Notes: generated from the sequence alone by a model not told the origin. A DNA stretch of 64,000 nt from Bacteroidales bacterium (GCA_015493525.1 WGCY01000037.1:1-64000); one strand, 5' to 3'; positions 26,618 to 36,056 are shown, numbered from the stretch's first letter. Program-made: numbers and translations.

Positions 26618-28843
26618 CTAAAACCAATAGCCTATATTAAGAAAAGCCTGGAGTTTCCGACTTTTATTGGAACTCATCAGGGTAAGTTCCAGCGGGCCGA
26701 TAAAGCTGTCGTAGCTATAAGTTAACCCGTATCCTATCAGGAAGTTATCATGATTAAAAAGGTTATCGAACACATCCGAATTGCTCCCCACATCGCACCT
26801 GAACAGCAGGTAATGCTTTTTGGCCACCTGATATTGCAGTTTCATTTTAAGGGCGGCAGCGTACAGCCCGCCCTTTTGGCTGAACCTGATGCCGGTAAAG
26901 TCCTGAAAAGTTTCAATATAATTTGTGGTCATAAGCCCGCCAAAAGTAAAATAGTCCTGTAACGGCGGTGAACCGTTCCTGCTGAAAGTAGCCCCGAGAA
27001 AAACACCCGGGCGCAAAGCAATTTTTTGCCCAAGCTTTATCGCCTGGTCGTACCTGAAATAGACTATCAGGGCAGGATCAAAAACTTCTTTTACCCATCC
27101 TTTAGACAACGGAAACGCATATTTGGCTACCAACAGGGAGCGAAACCCTTTTTTGGGATAATTACGGTTGTCGTAGGTGTCTGAGCGGAAAGAAAAGAAT
27201 ACATTGCCGTAACTGTTGTAGTTGTTAATCAATTTGGCCAAATCAGAGGTGTCGTATTCCAAATTGAATTTCAGGTACTCGTATTGGAAACCCGCCCTGA
27301 AATTGTAAATGTTTTGCACTGTTGCGTTAAAAAAAACGGAACCGGAGAAGTTTGTGAAAAATACTTTGTCAGTTTTCTCATCTCCCTCGTAGGTTTTAAA
27401 TCCGAAATGGTACATATCAATCTCGGTTCCTAATCCGGGAGTTTGTCCGTTACCGGTTAAAAAGAGGATACGCCCGCGCGGATTAGGTCCCACGACCATG
27501 TCCGTAAAAAGTCGCGTTCCCGGAAGCAGGTTACGGAACGTTGCGCCCGCAATAATACTGGCCGAATAATTATTGTCGTAATGCACCGATGCCCAGACCG
27601 TTCCCAGGCTTTTTTCCTTTATTTTCAGTATCAGCATGGCCGTGTCGCCTTTGCCTACCGGTTGCAATTCATAAAAAACATGGTCAAAATAGTTTGTCCC
27701 ATAAGCATAGGTAATTTTGTCTTCAAGCTGTTTCAGGCTGATTTGTTTATGGACAATATCTTTAAAAATATGGCCTATAAAGGGAGCTTTTAGCCTTTTC
27801 AGCCCTTCTATTTCCACTTCATTAATGTAAATCGAATCCAGCAATCGGGCATCACATTTGTTGGCCGGAATATACTTGATGGCATTGAGTGAGTCAGCCA
27901 GGGCTTTCAGCTCCGCATAATGTGCACGGGCTACCCTTTCTCCCAAAGCGATAATGGAATCGTACTTGGTAAAGTCCATCATTCCAAAATCCATTTTAAA
28001 ATGGATGAGCATATCCGTATTTTTGTATGCCTGGTTATTGGCCCGAACACGGTTAAAAGAGATGACCTGATCCAGTATCTTGGTAAAAGAATTGAGTCCT
28101 TTGATATCTTTTGTCAGCCCCTGTTGCACATCGCCCCCAACAATGTAGGGAATCCCCTTTTTCTTCACATTGACCACCGGAAAATTATTTACCACGCCCC
28201 CATCTACAAGATAATGGCCCTGATAATGCGTAGGGGAGAAATAACCCGGAATCGACATACTGGCACGAACAGCCATGGGAAGATAACCGCTGTCCAGTTC
28301 AATTGCTTTGCCGTTCAATAAATCCGTGCCGATACAGAGAAAAGGGATGGGAAGCTTTTTAAAATCCCGTATTTTATAGGATGAATTCAACATGTGGTTT
28401 AACATAAGGTTCACCTCCTGGCCTTCGTACAAAGCTTCTTTCAGCCCGACGGATTTTCTTTTGAGGGGGAGGCTGACCACCTGTTTCTCTTCAAAGTTTT
28501 TTGTCTCAAAATCCACATATTTTCTCGGAATTTTATCGGTTAGCAAGGCATTCCAATCCTGTTGGCCGATAATCTTCGCTATGGTATCCGGTGCATATCC
28601 CACGGCATATAACGCCCCCACAATACTGCCAATGCTGGTTCCGCCAATATAGTCGATGTGCAGGTTGACTTCCTGCAAAACTTTCAGCAGGCCGATGTAT
28701 GCAAACCCTTTGGCCCCTCCCCCGCTCAGTATCAGTCCCACTTTCGGACGGACCCTTTTTACAGAAAGTGTGTCATTGCCCTGGCTGTAAAGAAAAGCGG
28801 GCAAAACGAAAAAAGAAAAAAAGAGAAGTACAGATTTTTTCAT
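26618..28843 (-). CDS. Patatin-like phospholipase with Omp85-type outer-membrane barrel
   Basis: 741 residues. Signal peptide (VLLFFSFFVLPAFLYSQG), then a patatin domain with the oxyanion-hole motif SGGGAKGFAYIG, nucleophile elbow GGTSIGSIVG and the dyad Asp in DGGVVNNFP. A POTRA-like segment and a C-terminal beta-barrel with alternating aromatic strands ending LQAFLNIGYWF follow. This is the architecture of type Vd/PlpD-like lipid hydrolases, with the enzyme probably kept in the periplasm or presented at the surface. Stand-alone gene, divergent from sdaA. Confidence 0.92.
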   Translation of the reverse strand: MKKSVLLFFSFFVLPAFLYSQGNDTLSVKRVRPKVGLILSGGGAKGFAYIGLLKVLQEVNLHIDYIGGTSIGSIVGALYAVGYAPDTIAKIIGQQDWNALLTDKIPRKYVDFETKNFEEKQVVSLPLKRKSVGLKEALYEGQEVNLMLNHMLNSSYKIRDFKKLPIPFLCIGTDLLNGKAIELDSGYLPMAVRASMSIPGYFSPTHYQGHYLVDGGVVNNFPVVNVKKKGIPYIVGGDVQQGLTKDIKGLNSFTKILDQVISFNRVRANNQAYKNTDMLIHFKMDFGMMDFTKYDSIIALGERVARAHYAELKALADSLNAIKYIPANKCDARLLDSIYINEVEIEGLKRLKAPFIGHIFKDIVHKQISLKQLEDKITYAYGTNYFDHVFYELQPVGKGDTAMLILKIKEKSLGTVWASVHYDNNYSASIIAGATFRNLLPGTRLFTDMVVGPNPRGRILFLTGNGQTPGLGTEIDMYHFGFKTYEGDEKTDKVFFTNFSGSVFFNATVQNIYNFRAGFQYEYLKFNLEYDTSDLAKLINNYNSYGNVFFSFRSDTYDNRNYPKKGFRSLLVAKYAFPLSKGWVKEVFDPALIVYFRYDQAIKLGQKIALRPGVFLGATFSRNGSPPLQDYFTFGGLMTTNYIETFQDFTGIRFSQKGGLYAAALKMKLQYQVAKKHYLLFRCDVGSNSDVFDNLFNHDNFLIGYGLTYSYDSFIGPLELTLMSSNKSRKLQAFLNIGYWF

Positions 28844-28953
28844 AAAAATAAAGACTTATCCGGGTTTGGCTTTTAAATAATTATGCAAATATATGAATAT
28901 TACAAATAATTCCTTTTTATTACTTTTACCGGTTCATAAAATAGCGAAAACAA

Positions 28954-30165
28954 ATGGAATCAATCAAGGAGATATTCAGGATAGGGCGCGGGCCATCCAG
29001 CAGCCACACCATGGGGCCGGTAAGAGCCGCCAAACGTTATAAAGCCAGGCATCCGGAAGCGCAGTCGTTTCGGGTAACCCTTTACGGAAGCCTGGCACTC
29101 ACCGGCAAAGGCCATTTGACGGATGTGTCGGTTATCCGCGAATTGCAACCGGCCCGTACGGAAGTTGTCTGGAAAAAAGACGAAACAAAACCTTTCCATC
29201 CCAATGCACTGGAATTTGAAGTGGCGGATGCCGGTGCCAGGCCGGACAAATGGCTGGTGTACAGTGTGGGCGGAGGAAAAATTGTGGATGAACCGGACAA
29301 GGGCAAGGAACCGGAACTGATTTACCAACAGACAAATATGCAGCAGGTCCTCCACTATTACAAGGAAACGGGAAAAACACTGTGGGAGCTGGTATTTGAA
29401 ACCGAAGGCGATGCCATAAAAGCCCATTTGGCCAGGGTGTGGGAAATCATGCAACAGGCTATGGAAAACGGGCTTCAGCATGAAGGACTGATTCCGGGCG
29501 GGTTAAAATTACAGCGTAAAGCAGCCGCGTATTATGCCAAGTCGATGGGCTTAAAAGATTATGCCCGTGTTACCAGCCGTCTTTTTGCTTACGCGCTGGC
29601 AGTAGCCGAAGAAAATGCTTCGGGTGGAGAGGTGGTAACGGCACCTACCTGTGGTTCTGCCGGCATCCTGCCTGCCGTACTGAGGATGAGCCGGGAACAT
29701 TTTAAAATCGGCGATGATAAAATTATCAGGGCATTGGCTACGGCAGGCCTGGTAGGGAATATTGTAAAGTACAACGCCTCCATTTCGGGTGCAGAAGTAG
29801 GTTGTCAGGGCGAAGTGGGCACAGCCTGTGCCATGGCTGCCGCTGCTGCCACACAGATTGGCGGTGGCACGCCTGCACAAATTGAGTATGCGGCCGAAAT
29901 GGGTCTTGAACACCATTTAGGGCTGACCTGTGATCCGGTGAACGGGCTGGTACAGATTCCCTGTATCGAACGCAATGTACATGCAGCTGCCCGGGCATTT
30001 GATGCGGCACGGTTCTCTTTGTTGTCCGATGGGAAACACTTTATTGGTTTTGATACGGTAACCCGGGTAATGAAACAGACCGGAAAAGACCTGCCCAGCC
30101 TCTACAAAGAAACCTCTCTTGGCGGGCTGGCCATATTCGGCGACAAAGATTTTGTGGACAATTAA
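28954..30165 (+). CDS. sdaA: L-serine ammonia-lyase, iron-sulfur dependent
   Basis: 403 residues, a single-chain enzyme turning L-serine into pyruvate and ammonia. N-terminal beta domain FRIGRGPSSSHTMGP with the serine-binding GPSSSHT motif, then the catalytic alpha domain with APTCGSAGI, the [4Fe-4S] cluster cysteines including GCQGEVGTACAMAAAA and CDPVNGLVQIPCIERN. The slightly short linker is normal in Bacteroidota. Stand-alone gene facing the flavoprotein gene. A small hairpin ATGAGT-ATA-ACTCAT (30200-30214) sits between them. Confidence 0.93.
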   Translation: MESIKEIFRIGRGPSSSHTMGPVRAAKRYKARHPEAQSFRVTLYGSLALTGKGHLTDVSVIRELQPARTEVVWKKDETKPFHPNALEFEVADAGARPDKWLVYSVGGGKIVDEPDKGKEPELIYQQTNMQQVLHYYKETGKTLWELVFETEGDAIKAHLARVWEIMQQAMENGLQHEGLIPGGLKLQRKAAAYYAKSMGLKDYARVTSRLFAYALAVAEENASGGEVVTAPTCGSAGILPAVLRMSREHFKIGDDKIIRALATAGLVGNIVKYNASISGAEVGCQGEVGTACAMAAAAATQIGGGTPAQIEYAAEMGLEHHLGLTCDPVNGLVQIPCIERNVHAAARAFDAARFSLLSDGKHFIGFDTVTRVMKQTGKDLPSLYKETSLGGLAIFGDKDFVDN

Positions 30166-30229
30166 AAAGCTACAAGTTTTAACCTATCCGAGAAATACGA
30201 TGAGTATAACTCATTGCAATACCAGGGTT

Positions 30230-31591
30230 TTACTTATTTGAGTTCAACATGCCAATGGCAATTTCCGCTGCCTTGATAATAACCGGTTTTGTTGGTGCTC
30301 CGGTCAGTAGAGGATGTGTGCCAATCTGAAATGAGATTAACTCATAAACAGTAATGTATTTTTGAATGGCAAGGCTCAGGGTGTTAATGATTTCCGCAGC
30401 CGTAGGGCCACCCCAGACTTCTGCTCCAAGGATTGCCCCATCGCAGGGGGAAAAATTTATACGTACCGTAAGCGGAGAAGCATCGGGAAGTGTTCCGGGA
30501 TGCCGGTCCACATCGGTAAATTCAGCAGTCAGGAAGTCTACATTGGCATCTTTCGCTGTATTTTCATTAATACCGGCAGAAGCCATGGTTAATCCGTTAA
30601 TTTTTGTGGAAAAGACAGCAAGGGTCCCTTTAAAATGCTTTCTTATCCGAATGCCAAACAAATTGTATCCCAAAACACGTGCTTCGGCAGTAGCAGTGGA
30701 AGCCAGCATAATATGGTCGCTGCGACCGGTAAGAAATCCGATGGTCTGCGAGCAATCGCCTACGGCACAGACATCTCTTACCGAAGTACGTTCGTAACTA
30801 TCCACTTTTATAGCCCCCATAATATTCAAAGGCAATCCGGCTTTTACTGCCAAATTGGTATTAGGTTTATAACCAACAGAAAGAATAACCACATCGGCAG
30901 GAATTTCTTCCCCCTCTTTTAAAATTACTTTTTCGACTGCACCCTGAGTACCAATAATTTCTTCCACCATGGCAGAGGTGCGCACGTTTACTTTTGTATT
31001 ACGAAGACGTTCTGTGGCCATTTTGCTCAATTCTTTGGAGAAAGCTTTAGAAAAACATTGTGGCTCTGTCTCAATAATCGTTATTTCTTTATCAGGATAG
31101 GCAGCGAGTTGCTCCGCGACTTCTGCACCGATAAATCCTCCACCCACAATCACTATTCTTTTTTTGTTTTCCAATTTTTCGAAAAGCTCCTGAATATAAC
31201 GGTAACTTTTCTTTATATAAAAGACATTCTCCAGGTTGTGCCCTTTGATAAAAGTGGCTTCAGTGGGAGTAGAACCAGTGGCAAACACCAATTTGTCGTA
31301 ACCATATTCCTGGTTTGAATTTCCATAAACAATTTTTTGTTTTAGGTCTACATCGGTAACGCTATCCACAATTACCTCGCCACCCAAATTCAGCAGAGGT
31401 TTTGGTCCCATCGCATCGGCTTCCACCGAATTTAGTTTATTGAAGATATAAGGAATCCCACAGGGGACCAGTCCTTTTTTCTCTTCCGTTAATATTAAAA
31501 CTGATTTCTCAGGATAGTATTTCTTAACCGTTACGCCTGTAACAATTCCGGCAGGCCCGGCACCAATAATAATCACATCGTACTTTTTCAT
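30230..31591 (-). CDS. CoA-disulfide reductase / NADH-oxidase-type flavoprotein
   Basis: 453 residues. Two dinucleotide-binding motifs, FAD GAGPAGIVTG at the N-terminus and NAD(P)H GGGFIGAEVAE near residue 160, plus the late FAD motif VCAVGDCSQ. Cys44 in LVPCGIPYIF aligns with the single redox-active Cys of CoA-disulfide reductases and Npsr-type polysulfide reductases. The neighbourhood of sulfur genes suggests reduction of CoA disulfide, CoA persulfide or polysulfide. No C-terminal rhodanese domain is fused. Monocistronic, with an unassigned gap of 240 bases upstream. Confidence 0.87.
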   Translation of the reverse strand: MKKYDVIIIGAGPAGIVTGVTVKKYYPEKSVLILTEEKKGLVPCGIPYIFNKLNSVEADAMGPKPLLNLGGEVIVDSVTDVDLKQKIVYGNSNQEYGYDKLVFATGSTPTEATFIKGHNLENVFYIKKSYRYIQELFEKLENKKRIVIVGGGFIGAEVAEQLAAYPDKEITIIETEPQCFSKAFSKELSKMATERLRNTKVNVRTSAMVEEIIGTQGAVEKVILKEGEEIPADVVILSVGYKPNTNLAVKAGLPLNIMGAIKVDSYERTSVRDVCAVGDCSQTIGFLTGRSDHIMLASTATAEARVLGYNLFGIRIRKHFKGTLAVFSTKINGLTMASAGINENTAKDANVDFLTAEFTDVDRHPGTLPDASPLTVRINFSPCDGAILGAEVWGGPTAAEIINTLSLAIQKYITVYELISFQIGTHPLLTGAPTKPVIIKAAEIAIGMLNSNK

Positions 31592-31779
31592 GTTTAAAAC
31601 CTTTTTAAGAATTTGTTAATCGTTTAACAATGCAAAAGTACATATAAAAGTTTACGCCATATTAAATTTTAACATTTTTTTATTTTGGTCATGCAAGGAT
31701 ATATCAAGGTCGGGACAAATGCATTATTTTTCATTGTCAAATCCTTTTCTTCAGGAGGCCGTCCAAAAAATAAAAAAAA

Positions 31780-31800
31780 GCCCCTTGAACTTCAAGAGGC
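31780..31800 (-). terminator. Terminator after the cytochrome b-PAS gene
   Basis: GCCCCTTGAA and TTCAAGAGGC form a stem with one mismatch. On the minus strand a T-rich run (TTTTTTTTATTTTTT) follows. It lies 30 bases past the stop of the gene at 31830. Confidence 0.75.
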
Positions 31801-31829
31801 CTTTTCTCCAATTTATTCACTTTATAAAC

Positions 31830-33368
31830 TTAAATCTGCTCACTCTCTTTCAATTCTTTTTCGGCCAGTTTTTTGTCTGTTTTATCAACGATAAATCCTT
31901 CTACACCCACTACTTTATCGCCTTCGTAAACAGGCGTCATGGTAATATGGTGGTAGCCAATGGAGTTGTCTTTACAATGGCGGCGCGTAATACCAAACGG
32001 GATGGTTTCGCCTTTCAAGACACGTTCAAAAGATTTTTTCAGGGCTTCAAAGTCCTCTTTGGTGCGGCTGAGCGAATAATGCTTGCCGATAATTTCATCT
32101 TTTGAATCGTATTTGTACAACTTCACATAAGTATCGTTCACATCCTGATAGAAGCCATCTTTTCCAATGCGATAATAACCCACATCTTTCGAGGAAGCCA
32201 TTAGCTTGTAAAACTCATCGCCTTTATGACCGGAGGTTATTTTCTTTTCCAATGCCTGTTCGGCTTCCACCTGAGGCGTAATATCCATAATGAAACCTTC
32301 CAATCCGGCGATATTTCCATCTTCGTCCTTGTAGGGAGCAGCCGACACTGTATGGTAACCAATGGAACCATCTTTACAAACACGTTGTACACGCTCGCCC
32401 GAAATGGTCTCTCCCGAAAGAACACGGTTCACGAGTGCCATTATTTTCTCTTTACCCTCGGGCGTACGGTCAAGCGTTACATGTGAGCCAACAACTTTTT
32501 TCTTGTCAACGCATTTGTAAAAAGATAACCAAACATCATTCACCTCTTCGTAATTACCCTCTTTGTTTATTCTGAAATAGCCCACATTTGAATTCAGCAG
32601 CTTCTCGCGAAGTCGTGTGGATTCGGTATTGATACCCAATTTTTCGACTACATCTTCAAAAGCCGTATCGAACATCCCTTCTTTTTCGATAGTACCCTGT
32701 CCACTAATCCCTTTGCGGCTTTCTATCAGGGCAACTTTCAGGTTTTCTTCCAAAGCAATTTCGGCATCTTCATCCGACATCTCTTCCCAACCCGTGAGCA
32801 TGGCTTTAATAGCCGAAAGTGGTTTAAGCCCTGTAGTGGTCAGATAAACGTGGCCTACTACAAAACCCAGTAACAAAAAGGCACCGGCAACGTGAAAATA
32901 GGCAATGGGGCCCAAATCGTGGACAACACCTTTGTTTACAAAATAAATGTAATACATGTAAAGCAATCCGCTGAAAACAACCACCGGAATAATTAAAACA
33001 CGTAATCCGAGATAGGTAAGACGTTGCAACGGATTAAATTTGTTGTAAACAGTTTTCCGGGTCGGGTGCGGTGCATGGCGAAATATTCCGGTAATATAAT
33101 ATTCAATTTGTGCTTTCAAAAGTTTAGCCGAAGGCACATACTGGTGCCATTCTCCCGTAGTCACGTTCCAGAACTGGGTGAAGACAATCAATATAATGAA
33201 TGCCCAGGCCAGGTTGCGGTGAAAAAGCACCGCCTGCTCATAGCCAAACAGATGATAAACACCGTGGACTTCAAATCCCGTTAAAGCGAGCAACAAAATC
33301 AAAGCAGCCTGTGTCCAGTGCCAAAACCGTTCGTATCGTTTATAAATCAATACTCTTTTCATAGTCAA
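31830..33368 (-). CDS. Cytochrome b561-like membrane protein fused to two PAS domains
   Basis: 512 residues. Four membrane segments in the first 210 residues with His pairs in ERFWHWTQAALILLL, VLFHRNLAWAF, YFHVAGAFLLL and VVGHVYLTT, as in Ni/Fe-hydrogenase/formate-dehydrogenase type cytochrome b. Two PAS domains follow at roughly 265-385 (VGYFRINKEGNYEEVNDVWL) and 390-505 (VGYYRIGKDGFYQDVNDTYV), each with a PAC-like end (GLEGFIMDIT, GVEGFIVDKT). No kinase, cyclase or methyl-accepting domain is attached. It follows the octaheme cytochrome gene by 8 bases and is its likely quinol-side partner; the role of the PAS pair is unknown. Confidence 0.88.
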   Translation of the reverse strand: MTMKRVLIYKRYERFWHWTQAALILLLALTGFEVHGVYHLFGYEQAVLFHRNLAWAFIILIVFTQFWNVTTGEWHQYVPSAKLLKAQIEYYITGIFRHAPHPTRKTVYNKFNPLQRLTYLGLRVLIIPVVVFSGLLYMYYIYFVNKGVVHDLGPIAYFHVAGAFLLLGFVVGHVYLTTTGLKPLSAIKAMLTGWEEMSDEDAEIALEENLKVALIESRKGISGQGTIEKEGMFDTAFEDVVEKLGINTESTRLREKLLNSNVGYFRINKEGNYEEVNDVWLSFYKCVDKKKVVGSHVTLDRTPEGKEKIMALVNRVLSGETISGERVQRVCKDGSIGYHTVSAAPYKDEDGNIAGLEGFIMDITPQVEAEQALEKKITSGHKGDEFYKLMASSKDVGYYRIGKDGFYQDVNDTYVKLYKYDSKDEIIGKHYSLSRTKEDFEALKKSFERVLKGETIPFGITRRHCKDNSIGYHHITMTPVYEGDKVVGVEGFIVDKTDKKLAEKELKESEQI

Positions 33369-33376
33369 AGATTTTT

Positions 33377-35038
33377 TTAATTATTTTTTTTGTTGCTTAC
33401 AATCCTTAAAATGCCGTGGATGCTCACGCCTGCCAAAACCAGGATAATGAAAATCAGGCCTGCGTTGTCCAGTAAAGAACTGTGGTCTCTGCCGGGCAGG
33501 TAAAAACCTGTCAGATTTTTTAAGCGGCTGTCCTGTGCATTATGGCAATCGGTACATTGCAGTGCCTTGCCTTCCGGCGAAACTTCGTGGTTAAGGGGCC
33601 AGATAGTTTCCGTTTTGATAAAAGTATAATGCCCGCTGTATGGCAAACCAATGTATTTCATGCCGTGTTCAAAAGAGGCTTCCCAGTTAAAGTCGGCCCA
33701 AAGGGCACCGCTGCCCTTAATTTGTCCGGCCAGATAGGGCTGGATCAATAATTTATTTACCGGGTCGAACGGCTGTTTTCCGCGCATGACTTTTACCGGC
33801 CATATTTTGGACGGATGTTTGGGATCATGTGGCAACACATTGTCTTTGTAAGAACCATTTAACGGGTTCAAAATAAGTGGTTTTGTGGTGTCGGCCACTT
33901 TGTCTTTCAACAAATGGTGATTGGCCGTTCCGTTAAACCAGATGTATTCGGGTTTTACACCTTTTTTAAAGACGGCGGTTCCGTGACGTGAATCATATTG
34001 AATCTCCACATCTTTATATGTTTTGCCATCGTAAGTATAAGTATTCCCCGGAAGGTCTTTGTCGAAAATCGGTTTTCCGTTTTTATCCATTTTGGTAGCT
34101 GTGGACCAGTCCCAGATAATCTTGGTATGAAACCCCTTGGCATATTCCGAAATATGGCAGGTTTGGCAGGCCACAGTTTTAAAGTGATCGTTGAGCAATT
34201 TGCTTTTGTGGGGTTTGTCGGTATGGCATTCCACACAGGTGGCCCGGTTGTGTGCCGAAGTGGCTACCGTATATAAATGGCCTGTAATATTATGGTTTTC
34301 CGTTTTGTGGCAGTCCTGACAACGCATGTTTTTGGCATCTTTTCCTTTGGAGGCCATGTGTACATCAAAATCACGGGTACAGTGTAGCAGCCCCATTTCC
34401 AGGTCGCCGTGTTTTACGTTGTTTCCGCCGCCTCCGGTAAAGTGACACTGGCCACAATTACTTTTGCGGGGCTCTCCCACATGTTGTGCCACTTTATTCA
34501 GGTCAACACCCAGAGCCGGCATACCTGATTTGGGGAGATTGGGACCCATGCAGGGATTCGATTTATGATAGGTGCCCGTGTTGTCGTGACAAACCACACA
34601 ATCGATGTTATTTTGATTATGAAAGTCGAAATTTTTGTCTCCGTATCCGTATCCGGCATGACACATGGAACAAAGATGCTCGTTGCTGTTAACCCCGATA
34701 CAAAAATCGTTGAGCAAATCGCGTTTTCCCAGATTAAAAATCCCCCTACCGGGAATGGTATCGCGTTGCAACCATTTCCAGTGTGGGGTTTTCATGAACT
34801 CTTTCCCCCGTCCGTTATGACAGCTCAGGCAGGCTTTGGTCATGTCCTGCGGGGTTTTAAACTTCTGCTGCAACACGGCAAACTTAGAGTGGTCCACAGG
34901 AACAGAATCACGCTTAATTTCAATCTTCTTTTCAGAATAATAATCCCTGTCTTTGTCACCATTGTAGGTGAAAACAATCCAAAAGATAACAATCCATGGG
35001 ACAATCACAATCAAAACAATTTCGAAAAACTTTTTCAT
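33377..35038 (-). CDS. Octaheme c-type cytochrome, tetrathionate reductase (OTR) family
   Basis: 553 residues with eight CxxCH heme sites: CLSCH, CSMCH, CVVCH, CGQCH, CQDCH, CVECH, CQTCH and CTDCH. An N-terminal membrane anchor (IVLIVIVPWIVIFWIVFTYN) and a C-terminal one (LIFIILVLAGVSIHGILRIV). The heme number and spacing fit octaheme tetrathionate reductase, which in Shewanella also reduces nitrite and hydroxylamine in vitro. The downstream cytochrome b-PAS gene would feed it electrons from menaquinol. Tetrathionate as the physiological substrate is an inference supported by the sulfur genes nearby. Confidence 0.92.
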   Translation of the reverse strand: MKKFFEIVLIVIVPWIVIFWIVFTYNGDKDRDYYSEKKIEIKRDSVPVDHSKFAVLQQKFKTPQDMTKACLSCHNGRGKEFMKTPHWKWLQRDTIPGRGIFNLGKRDLLNDFCIGVNSNEHLCSMCHAGYGYGDKNFDFHNQNNIDCVVCHDNTGTYHKSNPCMGPNLPKSGMPALGVDLNKVAQHVGEPRKSNCGQCHFTGGGGNNVKHGDLEMGLLHCTRDFDVHMASKGKDAKNMRCQDCHKTENHNITGHLYTVATSAHNRATCVECHTDKPHKSKLLNDHFKTVACQTCHISEYAKGFHTKIIWDWSTATKMDKNGKPIFDKDLPGNTYTYDGKTYKDVEIQYDSRHGTAVFKKGVKPEYIWFNGTANHHLLKDKVADTTKPLILNPLNGSYKDNVLPHDPKHPSKIWPVKVMRGKQPFDPVNKLLIQPYLAGQIKGSGALWADFNWEASFEHGMKYIGLPYSGHYTFIKTETIWPLNHEVSPEGKALQCTDCHNAQDSRLKNLTGFYLPGRDHSSLLDNAGLIFIILVLAGVSIHGILRIVSNKKNN

Positions 35039-35066
35039 AGTTTTTTTCTTTGGATAGAATAATGTG

Positions 35067-35074
35067 CAAAGCTA
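35067..35074 (-). promoter_or_regulatory. -7 box TAGCTTTG of the octaheme cytochrome operon
   Basis: On the minus strand TAGCTTTG followed by C matches TAnnTTTG; the -33 region lacks a clear TTG. The predicted leader is about 22 bases. The weak -33 agrees with the idea that the palindrome upstream binds an activator. Confidence 0.5.
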
Positions 35075-35142
35075 TAGAAACTTCTCCCATAATAAGAACA
35101 CTTTCAATTATTTGTAATATATTTAAATAGGATGGATGTTGT

Positions 35143-35168
35143 AATTTATTACGCATGCGTAATAAATT
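35143..35168. promoter_or_regulatory. 26-bp perfect palindrome, likely operator
   Basis: The half-site AATTTATTACGCA is followed directly by its exact complement, with no spacer. It is centred about 95 bases upstream of the probable transcription start of the octaheme cytochrome gene. Length and position fit a dimeric regulator, most likely an activator. It is not followed by a T-run, so it is not a terminator. Confidence 0.6.
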
Positions 35169-35276
35169 GTGATACTGTTAATTACAAGCAATGTTGTTTG
35201 GTAACCGGCAAAAACATATACAAAAAAAGTAATTTATTTTCTCTCTAAATCTCCCGGTGGGCATGTTAAAATAAAA

Positions 35277-35302
35277 AAACCGGGCTTTTTTTCGCCCGGT
35301 TT
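35277..35302 (-). terminator. Terminator after the hypothetical gene at 35322
   Basis: AAACCGGGC and GCCCGGTTT form a 9-bp stem. On the minus strand seven T follow. It lies 20 bases past the stop codon. Confidence 0.85.
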
Positions 35303-35321
35303 CCTGTTTGGTTTGTTCATC

Positions 35322-36056
35322 CTATTTCAGCAATCGTTTAATCTCCTTGTCCAGAAATTCTGCCAGCAGGGGCAGCCGCTCTTCATTACATTCGTGCGTA
35401 TAAAGGGCCACCAGGTCTAAAATTCTGTCTTTTTCATGGTAGTAAACCAGGGCCGTATTGAACATGTTCAGCTCACAGTTGTTTTTGATGTCATCAATCA
35501 TGGTTTCAAAGACAGCGTATTCGATGTCGGAAGGAATTTCAACAAAATGGGAATTTTTGTCCCCTTTGTTCCGGTAAACGCCTTCGGAAAGCTCCTCCAG
35601 TTCTATATATTTTTTAAACTGCACGAAACTTGTGTAGGGTTTTAAATGTCTGAAACGGCGGCCATAAAAGAATTCAATGCCCATGTCTTCCAGGTCATCA
35701 ATAAAATCGCCCAGCAGGCCAATCTCCTGAACCCTCACCCGGATACAAGAATGAATTTCATTTTCAAATATCATCTGTCCCGGTGAAATATGCAGGTGAA
35801 GCTTTGATTCTTTGTCAACAGAATAGGCCAGCCGGATAATTTTGTCCTGAAAACAGGGAATGGTTTTGCGTATCACAAAATAGAGGTGATGGTCGTTGGC
35901 ATGGTGCATTTCTTCGGGCAGGCGGCCACCAAAAAAGTAACCCTGTTTGGGGTTCGATTCCAAAATCAATAAATCATGGAGTTCTGAAGATGGAAATTTA
36001 TCCATCTGTAACTTTTGTGAAAAGCAGGCATAACCTGCCAGATCAGGTTTTTTCAT
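35322..36056 (-). CDS. Hypothetical protein
   Basis: 244 residues, not recognised. No signal peptide, membrane segment or metal-binding motif. Mixed alpha/beta composition with segments such as HHLYFVIRKTIPCFQDKIIR and DFIDDLEDMGIEFFYGRRF. It stands between the octaheme cytochrome operon and the Rieske/cytochrome genes, divergent from the latter and followed by its own terminator. Its place suggests a link to respiration or its control, but nothing in the sequence shows this. Confidence 0.75.
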   Translation of the reverse strand: MKKPDLAGYACFSQKLQMDKFPSSELHDLLILESNPKQGYFFGGRLPEEMHHANDHHLYFVIRKTIPCFQDKIIRLAYSVDKESKLHLHISPGQMIFENEIHSCIRVRVQEIGLLGDFIDDLEDMGIEFFYGRRFRHLKPYTSFVQFKKYIELEELSEGVYRNKGDKNSHFVEIPSDIEYAVFETMIDDIKNNCELNMFNTALVYYHEKDRILDLVALYTHECNEERLPLLAEFLDKEIKRLLK

